33,393 bases of DNA from Eubacterium sp. (GTDB taxonomy: Bacteria > Bacillota > Clostridia > Lachnospirales > Lachnospiraceae). Position 1 is the first letter of the stretch, and each line of letters opens with the position of its first letter. The stretch covers positions 1 through 33,393 of the forward strand of contig JAAVZE010000031.1 in the NCBI GenBank assembly GCA_022791495.1, in the 5' to 3' direction. A program made the position numbers and the translations under genes. The notes under the pieces are model-generated. The model saw only the letters and a program-made list of their open reading frames with translations, had not been told where the DNA came from and ran no database searches. Positions 16,163 to 24,874 of the stretch are shown piece after piece.

Positions 16163-17149
16163 CTCTATTTTCTCATAGCCTTCCGGAATCTCCAAATTCA
16201 ATTCCTTACATATGCTTTCATTGTACTGTTTCGTCACCTTAGGAGCGTATTTTACCGGCATAGATGATACGTCGGTGCCGTTTACAAGGATGTCGTATGC
16301 CATTTCTCCTGTTGTGTATCCTAAATCATAATAACTGATGGAAAGTGTCGCCACACCACAGCCTTTGCACATCCCCACTTCACCAACTACCACCGGAACG
16401 CCTGCCGGCACACAAGTGTTTTTCACTACTTCCGTGTTGGCTGCCGCCGTATTGTCGGTAGGAATGTAGATCACTTCACTGTTCTTCGCCGCACTGGCGA
16501 TCACAGAGGCAATATCATTGGAATCCACAAAGGAATAATTGGTACAGGTATATCCATCTTTTTCAAGATAGGTCTTGATTGTCTCAACCTGATACAGTGA
16601 GTTTGCCTCTGCTGAACAGTAGAACAATCCAATTTTCTTGGCTTCCGGGAACAATTCTTTGATCATGGCTGCCTGCTCGTCCAGGGGCGCAAGGTCAGAA
16701 GTTCCGGATACATTGATCCCTGTGCTTCCTTTCCAGTCCTTGATGTCCAGCGCCGTGGCATAGTCAGTCACAGAAGTTCCAAGGATCGGAATATCCACAG
16801 TACCGGAAACAGCTGCCTGAAGAGGTGCTGTGGCATTGGCAAGGATCAGGTCTACATTTCCAGAAACAAAAGAATTGATGATAGTAGCGCAGGTGGGTGA
16901 GTCTCCCTGGGCGTTCTGTTCGTCAAATTTGACTTTATCCCCAAGTTTCTCTGTCAACGCATCCTTAAATCCTTTGGTTGCCGCATCCAGCGCATCGTGC
17001 TGTACCAGCTGGCAGATGCCGACGTTATAAGTCTTTCCATCATCCCCGCTGCCAGATTCTGAAGTTCCTTTTTCCGCTCCGCCACAGGCAGTCAGTGATA
17101 AGCTCATCACTGCCGTCAGTGCCATCGCGATTATCTTTTTACATTTCAT
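16145..17149 (-). CDS. ABC transporter substrate-binding lipoprotein, TrpX-like
   Basis: The 334-aa protein has a lipoprotein signal peptide ending in LTAC with acylated Cys22, followed by a flexible G/S/E spacer and a periplasmic-binding fold (YNVGICQLVQHDALDAATKG, then ILGTSVTDYATALD). This is the ABC_sub_bind family, whose characterised members bind tryptophan or tyrosine. The ligand here is inferred from family only. The ATG has GAGG 6 nt upstream. It is the first structural gene of the operon, after a 230-nt leader with several hairpins. The 3' end, including the stop codon, lies in a 15-bp hairpin. Confidence 0.9.
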   Translation of the reverse strand: MKCKKIIAMALTAVMSLSLTACGGAEKGTSESGSGDDGKTYNVGICQLVQHDALDAATKGFKDALTEKLGDKVKFDEQNAQGDSPTCATIINSFVSGNVDLILANATAPLQAAVSGTVDIPILGTSVTDYATALDIKDWKGSTGINVSGTSDLAPLDEQAAMIKELFPEAKKIGLFYCSAEANSLYQVETIKTYLEKDGYTCTNYSFVDSNDIASVIASAAKNSEVIYIPTDNTAAANTEVVKNTCVPAGVPVVVGEVGMCKGCGVATLSISYYDLGYTTGEMAYDILVNGTDVSSMPVKYAPKVTKQYNESICKELNLEIPEGYEKIETEEKE

Positions 17150-17171
17150 CTTTTACCTCATTTCTGCGCTG

Positions 17172-17236
17172 CTTTTTACGCATAAAAAGAACTAAAGTTC
17201 TTGCAATGTTTGTGCAAGCAGCGCGCAGCCACAAAC
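17172..17236 (-). promoter_or_regulatory. Structured leader with mutually exclusive hairpins upstream of the TrpXYZ-like operon
   Basis: Read on the minus strand, three perfect stems crowd 65 nt. They are GTTTGTG/CACAAAC (17208-17214 with 17230-17236), AAGAAC/GTTCTT with a TTTA loop followed by T's (17187-17202), and CTTTTTA/TAAAAAG with a TGCG loop (17172-17189). The last two share bases, and a CTTGCA/TGCAAG pairing also overlaps the second. The second stem plus its T5 run looks like a small intrinsic terminator, so the set could act as an attenuator. Confidence 0.5.
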
Positions 17237-17262
17237 TTGCCGAGTGAAAATTTATTTTTCAC
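17176..17262 (-). CDS. Possible 28-aa leader peptide
   Basis: A GTG at 17262 has GGAG 6 nt upstream and opens a 28-codon frame. It begins VKNKFSLGKFVAARCLHKHC and ends with KNFSSFYA, stopping 26 nt before the trpX-like start. The last codons, rich in Phe and with one Tyr, lie within the terminator-like hairpin, as expected for a translating-ribosome attenuator. There is no tryptophan. The reading frame extends further upstream in the ORF track (69 aa), but only this GTG has a ribosome binding site. It could also be a chance frame through a structured RNA. Confidence 0.35.
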   Translation of the reverse strand: MKNKFSLGKFVAARCLHKHCKNFSSFYA

Positions 17263-17300
17263 ACTTTTCTCCTTTATATTTATACCCGCGCGGGCGATAA

Positions 17301-17327
17301 GCCAGATTCCGACACAAAGAATCTGGC
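17301..17327. repeat. 9-bp perfect inverted repeat after serA
   Basis: GCCAGATTC (17301-17309) and GAATCTGGC (17319-17327) form a perfect stem with a 9-nt loop. It lies about 55 nt downstream of the serA stop and is followed on the minus strand by a GC-rich palindrome CCCGCGCGGG. No T-run follows, so either factor-dependent termination or a role in the leader of the next operon is possible. Confidence 0.5.
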
Positions 17328-17381
17328 ACGCAAAATCTATACTACAGACTTTGCTGATCCCGCCCCAGCTTTGATTACGGA

Positions 17382-18548
17382 TCACTTAATGATTCTTACC
17401 TTGATCACACCATCGATGGCTTCCAGATCCTTCACGATTGCTTCCGTTGCCACACTGCAGATATCGAAGATCGTGTAGGCGAAATCCCCCCGGCTCTTAT
17501 TGACCATGTTCTCAATATTGATTCCATCCTTTGCAAATACATTCGTAAACTTGGAGAGCATGGAGTGGACATTTTTATGTGCCACGGCGATACGTCCCTC
17601 TGTGGTACAAACCCCGGCATCACAGGTCGGATAATTGACAGAATTCACAATGTTTCCATTTTCCATAAATTCCCGTATCTGTTTTACTGCCATTTTGGCG
17701 CAGTTATCCTCCGACTCCTGTGTAGATGCTCCCAGATGCGGTGTGACAATGGTGTTTGGAAGAGCTGCTGTCGTCGGATTCGGGAAATCCACCACATATT
17801 TTTTCACTTTGCCGCTCTCCAATGCCGCCTTCATATCCGGCTCATTGACCAGGGTATCTCTGGAGAAATTCAGGAATACCACGCCATCCTTCATCTTATC
17901 AAAAGCTTCTTTATCAAACATTCCCTTGGTGGAATCCAGAAGAGGCACGTGAACGGTAATAAAATCACATTCGCTGTAGATCTCTTCATAGGTTTTCACA
18001 AGAGTAATGTCCCTGGACATATTCAGCGCATTATCTACGGAAAGATATGGATCACATCCATATACCTCCATGCCCAGACGGTTTGCCGCATTTGCCACCA
18101 GCACGCCGATGGCGCCAAGGCCGATAATACCAAGTTTTTTACCTGAGATCTCGGTCCCGGCAAAGGCCTTCTTCGCCTTTTCAGCTGTCTTGGCGATATC
18201 TCCATCCTCTTTATTGTCCTTCACCCACTCGATACCACCGACAATATCACGGGAAGCAAGGATCATAGCTGCCACAACCAGCTCCTTTACACCATTGGCA
18301 TTCGCTCCCGGTGTATTAAACACAACAATTCCTTTTTCTGCACACTTCTCCAGCGGAATATTATTGACGCCGGCACCGGCTCTCGCTACGGCGGTCAAAT
18401 GATCCGGCAGCTCCATATCGTGCATAGAGGCGCTTCTCACCAGCACAGCCTCCGCTGCATTTACATCCTCTACAATCTCATATTTATCATCCAGAAGATC
18501 CAGACCGCATGCTGCGATCGGATTCAGGCAGTTCACTTTTATACTCAT
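17382..18548 (-). CDS. serA: D-3-phosphoglycerate dehydrogenase
   Basis: This enzyme oxidises 3-phosphoglycerate to 3-phosphohydroxypyruvate with NAD+, the first step of serine synthesis. Visible features are the substrate-domain part VRSASMHD and ARAGAGVNNI, the Rossmann motif GIIGLGAIG (140-148), the catalytic arginine region LNFSRDTLVNE, the catalytic histidine in TPHLGAST, and a C-terminal ACT domain (about 318-388) that usually senses serine. Its ATG overlaps the serC stop (ATGA, 4 nt), so it is translationally coupled to the next pathway enzyme. The length of 388 aa matches the clostridial short form. Confidence 0.95.
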   Translation of the reverse strand: MSIKVNCLNPIAACGLDLLDDKYEIVEDVNAAEAVLVRSASMHDMELPDHLTAVARAGAGVNNIPLEKCAEKGIVVFNTPGANANGVKELVVAAMILASRDIVGGIEWVKDNKEDGDIAKTAEKAKKAFAGTEISGKKLGIIGLGAIGVLVANAANRLGMEVYGCDPYLSVDNALNMSRDITLVKTYEEIYSECDFITVHVPLLDSTKGMFDKEAFDKMKDGVVFLNFSRDTLVNEPDMKAALESGKVKKYVVDFPNPTTAALPNTIVTPHLGASTQESEDNCAKMAVKQIREFMENGNIVNSVNYPTCDAGVCTTEGRIAVAHKNVHSMLSKFTNVFAKDGINIENMVNKSRGDFAYTIFDICSVATEAIVKDLEAIDGVIKVRIIK

Positions 18549-19630
18549 GCTTTATTCTCCTCTTCAAACTTCTTCATAAATTCAACCAGCTTCTCCACAC
18601 CTTCCTTCGGCATCGCGTTGTAAATGCTTGCTCGCATACCGCCTACCGTACGGTGCCCTTTCAGGTTCTCAAAGCCTGCTTCCTTTGCCTCCTTGACAAA
18701 TTTGGCATCCAGTTCCTCATTTCCTGTCACAAATGGCACATTCATCAGGGAACGGTCTTCTTTGCGCACCGTGCCCTTGAACATCTCACTGGAATCCAGG
18801 AAATCATAGAGAATCTTTGCTTTCTCTTCATTTTTTTCCTTCATCACAGCAAGGCCGCCCATCTTCTTGATCCATTTGAATACCTTGCCACATATATAAA
18901 TACCATATGCCGGCGGTGTATTGTAAAGGCTCTGGGCGTCAGAATGTGTCTTATACTGAAGCATGGTAGGAACTTTTTCATCCACGGTCTCAGGAATCAG
19001 ATCCTCACGGATAATAACGATCACAACCCCCGCTGGACCAATATTTTTCTGAACACCACCGTAGATTACACCGTACTTCTCTACATCTACAGGCTCAGAT
19101 AAAAAGCAGGAAGAAACGTCTGCTACCAGTGTCTTGCCTTTTGTATTGGGAAGTGTTTTATATTTGGTTCCATAAATCGTATTGTTCTCACAGATATACA
19201 CATAATCTGCATCTTCACTGATCGGAAGGTCGGAGCAGTCCGGAATATAGGAAAATGTCTCATCCTCAGAAGAAGCGATCTTATTCGCCTTTCCATATTT
19301 GCATGCCTCCTGGTATGCTTTCTTTGCCCACTGTCCGGTAACGATATAATCAGCCACACCGTTTTTCATCAGATTCATCGGAATCATCGCAAACTGCTGG
19401 GATGCTCCCCCCTGCAGAAACAACACTCTGTAATTGTCAGGAATATTCATCAGCTCACGAAGGTCTGCCTCTGCGGTCTTGATGATCTCATCGTATGCTT
19501 TGGAACGATGGCTCATCTCCATCACCGACATTCCGGTTCCTTTGTAATCCATCATCTCATCTGCTGCTTCCTTTAGTACCTCTTCCGGTAAAACAGCTGG
19601 TCCTGCTGAAAAATTGTACACTCTAGCCAC
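18545..19630 (-). CDS. serC: Phosphoserine aminotransferase
   Basis: This PLP enzyme transfers an amino group from glutamate to 3-phosphohydroxypyruvate, the second step of serine synthesis; it can also serve pyridoxal phosphate synthesis. It begins with the family signature VYNFSAGPAVLPEEVL, includes the phosphate-binding FLQGGASQQF, and has the PLP lysine K195 in GGVQKNIGPAG. The start is GTG at 19630 with AAGGAGG 9 nt upstream. At 361 aa it is normal length. It sits between ilvB and serA, so serine and branched-chain pathways appear to share one transcript; a weak local promoter in the 69-nt gap cannot be excluded. Confidence 0.95.
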   Translation of the reverse strand: MARVYNFSAGPAVLPEEVLKEAADEMMDYKGTGMSVMEMSHRSKAYDEIIKTAEADLRELMNIPDNYRVLFLQGGASQQFAMIPMNLMKNGVADYIVTGQWAKKAYQEACKYGKANKIASSEDETFSYIPDCSDLPISEDADYVYICENNTIYGTKYKTLPNTKGKTLVADVSSCFLSEPVDVEKYGVIYGGVQKNIGPAGVVIVIIREDLIPETVDEKVPTMLQYKTHSDAQSLYNTPPAYGIYICGKVFKWIKKMGGLAVMKEKNEEKAKILYDFLDSSEMFKGTVRKEDRSLMNVPFVTGNEELDAKFVKEAKEAGFENLKGHRTVGGMRASIYNAMPKEGVEKLVEFMKKFEEENKA

Positions 19631-19699
19631 TGCTAAAACCTCCTTAAAATATCTTTATAAATCATTGGTATATTCAGTCAGGGTTTCCCCCGGCGAAAC

Positions 19700-21376
19700 T
19701 TACTTTTTTAGATCTTCCTCGTTAAAAGCTTCCTCGATGGGCGCCCCCGGTGCCACCATCGGCCACACCTTATCATCCTGCGCCAGAGAACAGCAGATTA
19801 CCACTGGTTCCTCAGACTCCATCGCTGCCTTCAGCACTTCGTCTGTCTCTTCGCGTCTGGTAATATGGTACGCCTTTGCTCCCAGCGCCTCCGATACTTT
19901 TACATAATCTACCTTATCCTCTAATATTGTATTGGAATACCGTTTTCCATAGAACAATGTCTGCCACTGGCGAACCATCCCCAGAGCATGGTTATCAAAG
20001 ATCACCTGAATGATCGGGATGCGATAACGGGATGCCGTAGCAAGCTCATTCATATTCATACGGAAACATCCGTCCCCGGCGATGTTGAATACATGCTTCT
20101 CTGGCATTCCCACTTTTGCCCCGATGCTGGCACCCAGGCCATAGCCCATGGTTCCCATGCCTCCCGAAGTAAGGAAAGTACGCGGGTTTTTGTATTTAAA
20201 ATACTGCGCCGCCCACATCTGATGCTGTCCTACATCTGTAGAGATAATGGCATCTCCCCCGGTCAGCTCGTTGATCCGTTCAATAATGTAGGGTCCTGTC
20301 AGCACGTCATCCCGGTACTGCATCGGCAGTGCTGCCTTTCTGGCAAGCACTTTGTCAACCCAGGGCTTATGATACTGATTTTCCAGTTTTTTATTTAAGA
20401 TCTCCAGAATGGATTTAAGATCTCCCACAATGGAGTAATCCACCTGAATGTTTTTATTAATCTCTGCCGCATCGATATCAATGTGGACGATCTTGGCATT
20501 GTAGGCAAACTTACTGGCATTTCCGGTAACGCGGTCGGAAAAACGCACGCCCAATGCGATCAGAAGGTCACACTCCGTCACGCTCAGATTGGCAGTTTTG
20601 GTTCCATGCATGCCAAGCATGCCTGTATAATACTCTTCTGTTCCATCAAAAGCGCCTTTTCCCATCAGCGTATCAGTAACCGGCGCATCCACCTTTTTGA
20701 CAAATTCTTTCAGCTCTGCGCTGTCCCCGGATAAGATATTTCCACCACCCACAAAGATCATCGGCTTTTCTGAGCTGCGGATCGCCTGAACCACCGCCTC
20801 TATATCGCTCTCTTTGATGGTGTCCGTTTTTCTCTGGATGAGCTCCGGCGTCTGCGGCGCAAATTCTGTGACAGCCGCTGTCACATCCTTGGGAATGTCC
20901 ACAAGAACCGGTCCCGGCCTGCCGCTCTGGGCGATCTTAAAGGCACGCCTCACTACGCCGGCAAGGTCATTGATATCCTTTACGATAAAACTGTGCTTCG
21001 TTACCGGCATCGTTACCCCGGCGATATCTACCTCCTGAAAACTATCTTTTCCCAAAAGAGGAAGGGTTACATTACAGGTGATCGCCACCATCGGAACCGA
21101 ATCCATATAGGCGGTGGCGATACCCGTTACAAGGTTTGTCGCCCCCGGACCGCTGGTCGCCATACAGACACCAACTTTTCCGGTGGCCCTGGCATAACCG
21201 TCTGCCGCGTGGGAAGCACCCTGCTCATGGGATGTGAGCACATGGCGCAATTTATCCTGATAACGATATAACTCGTCATATACATTTAATATAGCACCTC
21301 CGGGATACCCGAATATGGTGTCAACTCCTTGCTCCAGTAAACATTCTATTAAGATTTGGGAGCCGTTTAACTGCAT
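19700..21376 (-). CDS. ilvB: Acetolactate synthase, catalytic (large) subunit
   Basis: This ThDP- and FAD-dependent enzyme condenses two pyruvates to acetolactate, or pyruvate with 2-oxobutyrate, for valine, leucine and isoleucine synthesis. It shows the catalytic glutamate E51 in SHEQGASHAADGYAR, the SGPGATN and GRPGPVLVDIPKD motifs, and the ThDP-binding stretch AGDGCFRMNMNELATA ending in FDNHALGMVRQWQ. At 558 aa it is a complete large subunit. No small regulatory subunit (ilvN) lies next to it or elsewhere in the window, which is unusual for a feedback-regulated enzyme. AGAGGTG precedes the ATG; ilvD ends 30 nt upstream. Confidence 0.93.
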   Translation of the reverse strand: MQLNGSQILIECLLEQGVDTIFGYPGGAILNVYDELYRYQDKLRHVLTSHEQGASHAADGYARATGKVGVCMATSGPGATNLVTGIATAYMDSVPMVAITCNVTLPLLGKDSFQEVDIAGVTMPVTKHSFIVKDINDLAGVVRRAFKIAQSGRPGPVLVDIPKDVTAAVTEFAPQTPELIQRKTDTIKESDIEAVVQAIRSSEKPMIFVGGGNILSGDSAELKEFVKKVDAPVTDTLMGKGAFDGTEEYYTGMLGMHGTKTANLSVTECDLLIALGVRFSDRVTGNASKFAYNAKIVHIDIDAAEINKNIQVDYSIVGDLKSILEILNKKLENQYHKPWVDKVLARKAALPMQYRDDVLTGPYIIERINELTGGDAIISTDVGQHQMWAAQYFKYKNPRTFLTSGGMGTMGYGLGASIGAKVGMPEKHVFNIAGDGCFRMNMNELATASRYRIPIIQVIFDNHALGMVRQWQTLFYGKRYSNTILEDKVDYVKVSEALGAKAYHITRREETDEVLKAAMESEEPVVICCSLAQDDKVWPMVAPGAPIEEAFNEEDLKK

Positions 21377-21406
21377 AAATATGCACCTCTTTCCAGTATA
21401 GTGTAA

Positions 21407-23077
21407 TTAATTCAATTCATTTTTCAGAATCGCTCCTGTATTTCCTGAGGTGACCAGGTTGGCATAACGCGCCAGATAACCGGTGGTAATCTTTGGTTCT
21501 CTCGGCTGCCAGTTCTTTCTTCTCTCAGCAAGTACCTCATCACTTACAGCGAGCTCCAGCTTGTTGGCAGGAATATCGATCCGGATCTGATCGCCCTCTT
21601 CTACCAACGCGATCGGACCGCCCACTGCCGCCTCCGGTGACACATGGCCAATGGAAGCACCCCTGCTGGCTCCAGAAAAGCGTCCGTCTGTGATCAGTGC
21701 CACAGAGGATCCAAGTCCCATACCTGCGATGGCAGATGTCGGGTTGAGCATCTCTCTCATACCTGGACCGCCTTTTGGTCCCTCATAGCGGATGACGACC
21801 ACATCCCCTGCCACGATCTTTCCATTCTTGATGGCATCAATGGCATCCTCCTCGCAGTCAAAGACTCGTGCTGGTCCCTCGTGGACAAGCATCTCTTCTA
21901 CCACAGCAGAACGTTTGACGACGGCAGAATCCGGCGCCAGGTTTCCCTTTAAGACGGCGATTCCTCCAGTCTCACTGTAAGGATTTTCCACCGGACGGAT
22001 CACTTCTGGATTTTTATTGATACATCCCTCGATGTTCTCACCCACAGTCTTTCCTGTCGCTGTGATAAGATCTGTGTGGAGAAGTCCTTTTTTATTCAAT
22101 TCATTCATGACGGCATATACGCCGCCGGCTTCATTCAAATCTTCTATATACGTATGGCCTGCCGGAGCCAGGTGACACAGATTCGGTGTCTTGGCGCTGA
22201 TGGCATTTGCCTCATCCAGATTCAGGTCTACACCTGCTTCATGAGCGATGGCCGGAAGATGCAGCATACTATTGGTGGAACATCCCAGTGCCATATCCAC
22301 CGTCAGGGCGTTCATAAATGCCTTCTCCGTCATAATATCCCTTGGACGGATATTTTTCTCATAAAGCTCCATTACTTTCATTCCCGCATGTTTCGCCAGC
22401 TTGATGCGCTCCGAATACACTGCCGGGATCGTTCCGTTTCCTTTCAGTCCCATACCGATGGCCTCCGTCAGACAGTTCATACTGTTTGCGGTGTACATAC
22501 CGGAACAGGAACCACAGGTGGGACAGGCATGACTGACAAAATCATCCACCTCTTCCTCTGTCATCTTTCCTGCCGCATGGGCGCCCACTGCCTCAAACAT
22601 ACTGGAAAGGCTTGTTTTCTTTCCCTGTACGTGTCCGGCAAGCATCGGACCGCCGCTGACAAATACGGTGGGTACATTCACTCTGGCTGCAGCCATCAGA
22701 AGTCCTGGTACGTTTTTGTCACAGTTTGGCACCATGACCAATGCATCAAAGGCATGGGCAAGCGCCATACACTCGGTAGAATCCGCGATCAGATCCCTGG
22801 TCACGAGAGAATATTTCATCCCCACGTGCCCCATGGCAATTCCGTCACAGACCGCGATCGCTGGAAATACGATGGGCGTTCCTCCTGCCATCGCCACACC
22901 AAGTTTTACTGCCTCTACAATTTTATCAATATTCATGTGCCCTGGCACAATTTCATTATAGGAGCTGACGATACCCACCAACGGCTTCTCCAGTTCCTCT
23001 TTTGTCATTCCCAATGCATTGAACAGGGAACGCTGTGGTGCTGTCTGCATCCCCTTCTTTACTGAATCACTCTTCAT
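21407..23077 (-). CDS. ilvD: Dihydroxy-acid dehydratase
   Basis: This Fe-S enzyme removes water from dihydroxy-isovalerate or -methylvalerate to give the 2-oxo acid precursors of valine, leucine and isoleucine. The cluster cysteines are in PNCDKNVPG and [19 protein letters not shown], and the conserved [13 protein letters not shown] is present near the C-terminus. The start ATG at 23077 has AAAGGAG 8 nt upstream (556 aa); the track ORF adds six residues from an upstream TTG. It follows leuB by 82 nt, most of which is a partial duplication of the leuB tail. Confidence 0.95.
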   Translation of the reverse strand: MKSDSVKKGMQTAPQRSLFNALGMTKEELEKPLVGIVSSYNEIVPGHMNIDKIVEAVKLGVAMAGGTPIVFPAIAVCDGIAMGHVGMKYSLVTRDLIADSTECMALAHAFDALVMVPNCDKNVPGLLMAAARVNVPTVFVSGGPMLAGHVQGKKTSLSSMFEAVGAHAAGKMTEEEVDDFVSHACPTCGSCSGMYTANSMNCLTEAIGMGLKGNGTIPAVYSERIKLAKHAGMKVMELYEKNIRPRDIMTEKAFMNALTVDMALGCSTNSMLHLPAIAHEAGVDLNLDEANAISAKTPNLCHLAPAGHTYIEDLNEAGGVYAVMNELNKKGLLHTDLITATGKTVGENIEGCINKNPEVIRPVENPYSETGGIAVLKGNLAPDSAVVKRSAVVEEMLVHEGPARVFDCEEDAIDAIKNGKIVAGDVVVIRYEGPKGGPGMREMLNPTSAIAGMGLGSSVALITDGRFSGASRGASIGHVSPEAAVGGPIALVEEGDQIRIDIPANKLELAVSDEVLAERRKNWQPREPKITTGYLARYANLVTSGNTGAILKNELN

Positions 23078-23098
23078 ATCAAATGCTCCTTTCAAAAG

Positions 23099-23192
23099 CC
23101 AATTCTTCTATCCTAGTGTATCTCTTCACAGATGGCAAAGCCATCCCAATTCTTCTATCCTACTTAATCTCTTCACAGATGGCTTTCCCCAT
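23099..23192. repeat. 47-bp tandem duplication of the leuB 3' end
   Basis: Two adjacent 47-nt copies (23099-23145 and 23146-23192) share CCAATTCTTCTATCCTA and ATCTCTTCACAGATGGC, with differences in a four-base patch and near the end. The right-hand copy contains the true leuB stop. The left-hand copy still encodes the same terminal residues (AICEEI) plus a second in-frame TAG, now outside the gene. The junction also creates a GATGGC/GCCATC hairpin. Confidence 0.85.
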
Positions 23193-24245
23193 CTCCACAG
23201 TTCCCAGACAGGTTTTACCCTCATCCATGATATCAATGGTCCGCAGTCCTTTTTTCAGCACTGCTTTTACCGCATTTTCAATGGCGTCGGATTCCTCGAT
23301 CAGATTAAAGGAATACTTTAGCATCATAGCGGCAGATAAAATAGTAGCGATAGGATTTGCCTTATTCTGTCCGGCAATATCCGGTGCAGAACCGTGACTC
23401 GGCTCATATAGTCCCAGCGTACCCTCGCCAAGACTCGCCGAAGACAGCATTCCGATGGAACCGGTCACCATACTGGCCTCATCGGATAAAATATCCCCAA
23501 ACATATTCTCTGTCAAAATCACATCAAACTGTTTCGGATCCTTCACCAGCTGCATGGCACAGTTATCCACCAGCATATCTGTCAGTTCTACTTCTGGATA
23601 CTCCGCGCTGACTTCCTTCACGACCTTTCTCCAAAGTCTGGAGGAATCCAGCACATTCGCCTTATCTACACTGCAGACTCGCTTATTCCTTTTCATCGCA
23701 ATGTCAAAGGCCCATTTCGCTATTCGTCGAATCTCAATCTCATTATATGTAAGAGTATCCGTAGCCTGAAGACAACCGTCTACCTCTTTCGTATATCTCT
23801 CACCAAAGTAAAGCCCTCCTGTCAGTTCCCTTGTGACAACAAAATCAAAACCGCCCTCGGTCAGTTCCTCTTTCAGCGGACAGGCTCCGCTCAGTTCATC
23901 AAAAAGCACCGCCGGCCGAAGATTACAAAACAGCCCCAGGCCTTTACGTATCTTTAGAAGTCCTGCTTCCGGTCTCTTATCCGGTGGCAGCTGGTACCAG
24001 TTACTCTGCCCTACATTGCCGCCGACGGCCCCCAGAAGTACGGAGTCACTGTTCTTTGCTCTCTCCAGGGTCTCCTCTGTCAGTGGTTCCCCATAAGCAT
24101 CGATGGAACAGCCCCCCATCAGCAGTTCTTCGTATTCAAATGTATGTCCATAAATCTCACCAATTTTATTCAATACCTTTTTTGCCTCTCCCACGATCTC
24201 CGGTCCGATGCCGTCACCTGGGATGACTGCGATATGATAATTCAT
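23160..24245 (-). CDS. leuB: 3-isopropylmalate dehydrogenase
   Basis: This enzyme oxidatively decarboxylates 3-isopropylmalate with NAD+ in leucine synthesis. It begins with [14 protein letters not shown] and contains the substrate-binding arginines ([13 protein letters not shown]), [13 protein letters not shown], the catalytic K/D region SVDKANVL and the metal-site signature [20 protein letters not shown]. At 361 aa it has normal length. The ATG at 24245 has GGAGG 7 nt upstream; the ORF track adds 13 residues encoded by a palindrome, which is not credible. It is the first gene of the leuB-ilvD-ilvB-serC-serA set and has a strong promoter. Confidence 0.95.
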   Translation of the reverse strand: MNYHIAVIPGDGIGPEIVGEAKKVLNKIGEIYGHTFEYEELLMGGCSIDAYGEPLTEETLERAKNSDSVLLGAVGGNVGQSNWYQLPPDKRPEAGLLKIRKGLGLFCNLRPAVLFDELSGACPLKEELTEGGFDFVVTRELTGGLYFGERYTKEVDGCLQATDTLTYNEIEIRRIAKWAFDIAMKRNKRVCSVDKANVLDSSRLWRKVVKEVSAEYPEVELTDMLVDNCAMQLVKDPKQFDVILTENMFGDILSDEASMVTGSIGMLSSASLGEGTLGLYEPSHGSAPDIAGQNKANPIATILSAAMMLKYSFNLIEESDAIENAVKAVLKKGLRTIDIMDEGKTCLGTVEMGKAICEEIK

Positions 24246-24260
24246 AAATATTCCTCCCAA

Positions 24261-24284
24261 ATGGGTTAGTGTATAATAACCCAT
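24261..24284. promoter_or_regulatory. Operator-like palindrome in the leuB leader
   Basis: ATGGGTTA (24261-24268) and TAACCCAT (24277-24284) form a perfect 8-bp inverted repeat with an 8-nt centre. It sits about 17-40 nt downstream of the predicted start of transcription and just before the leuB ribosome binding site. It may bind a repressor, or form an RNA hairpin that limits translation. No known amino acid riboswitch or T-box sequence is visible in this short leader. Confidence 0.5.
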
Positions 24285-24307
24285 GTTTCTAAATTATTAA
24301 CTTTTTT

Positions 24308-24337
24308 AGTATATAGCAAAACAACTTGAGCTGTCAA
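24308..24337 (-). promoter_or_regulatory. Predicted sigma-A promoter of the leuB-ilvD-ilvB-serC-serA operon
   Basis: On the minus strand a perfect -35 TTGACA (24332-24337) is followed after 18 nt by TATACT (24308-24313), or after 16 nt by TATATA. The -35 overlaps the stop codon of the upstream VanZ-like gene. Confidence 0.75.
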
Positions 24338-24831
24338 GTCCGCATAGTGTTTTTTGCCCTCAGGCGGCAAGAAAAATTATGGAAAAGGAAGCGCCAGACC
24401 AGAATGCCAAATCCTGCTCCCGCCGAATCAATCAGCACATCTTTTACATTTCCATCCCTGCCTGGGACAAACAATTGATGGATTTCGTCGCTGGCAGCAT
24501 ACATGATGCAGAGCAATAATGCCACCGTCATTCTCTTCTTATTGGCTTTTGTCAAACAGCCAAGAGGTGCCGCCCACAATAGGGCTAACAATGCGTATTC
24601 GCTGAAATGTGCCGCTTTGCGGATCGGAACATGCAGAATTTCCGCCTTTTCTTCCAGCTCATCTTCTTCCCATTCCAAAAAGGGAAGCCCTGCTATCACC
24701 TTCACTATTTTATAAGAAATCCCGTCACTGGTCTCAGAAGATTTCACTGCCGGTGCAGCGGAAAAGGAAAAAATCAGAACCATCCAAATCACCGCCGGCA
24801 CAAAAGACAGGATACACACAATTTTTTTCAT
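24334..24831 (-). CDS. VanZ-like family membrane protein
   Basis: This 165-aa membrane protein has an N-terminal hydrophobic helix and the VanZ family patterns IRKAAHFSEYALLALLW and YAASDEIHQLFVPGRDGNVKD followed by a glycine-rich helix. VanZ itself gives low-level teicoplanin resistance, but most chromosomal homologues are of unknown function and should not be read as resistance genes. The ATG has GGAG 9 nt upstream. Its stop codon is part of the -35 of the leuB promoter, so there is no room for a terminator between them, and read-through into the operon is likely. Confidence 0.85.
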   Translation of the reverse strand: MKKIVCILSFVPAVIWMVLIFSFSAAPAVKSSETSDGISYKIVKVIAGLPFLEWEEDELEEKAEILHVPIRKAAHFSEYALLALLWAAPLGCLTKANKKRMTVALLLCIMYAASDEIHQLFVPGRDGNVKDVLIDSAGAGFGILVWRFLFHNFSCRLRAKNTMRT

Positions 24832-24874
24832 ACTACCACTCCATTTTTTAAATTTCTTTGATAATACTACAAAT

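Noticed and set aside
17301-17327. Intrinsic terminator of serA
   Set aside because: The 9-bp stem is good, but the following bases are TTATCGCCC with no T-run, so it is listed only as an inverted repeat.
17150-17381. T-box riboswitch before the TrpXYZ-like operon
   Set aside because: No AGGGTGG-type T-box sequence or specifier stem could be found; the structures seen are different.
22076-23065. 329-aa plus-strand ORF opposite ilvD
   Set aside because: It lies fully antisense to a certain ilvD gene, is rich in His and Cys without any family pattern, and has no convincing ribosome binding site. It is a shadow frame.
24246-24284. 13-residue N-terminal extension of LeuB
   Set aside because: The extra codons are the leader palindrome, and the GGAGG site lies after that start, directly before ATG 24245.
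24334-24831. Glycopeptide resistance determinant (vanZ)
   Set aside because: Only a lone chromosomal VanZ-like membrane protein is present, with no vanHAX or sensor genes. Resistance cannot be claimed from family membership.
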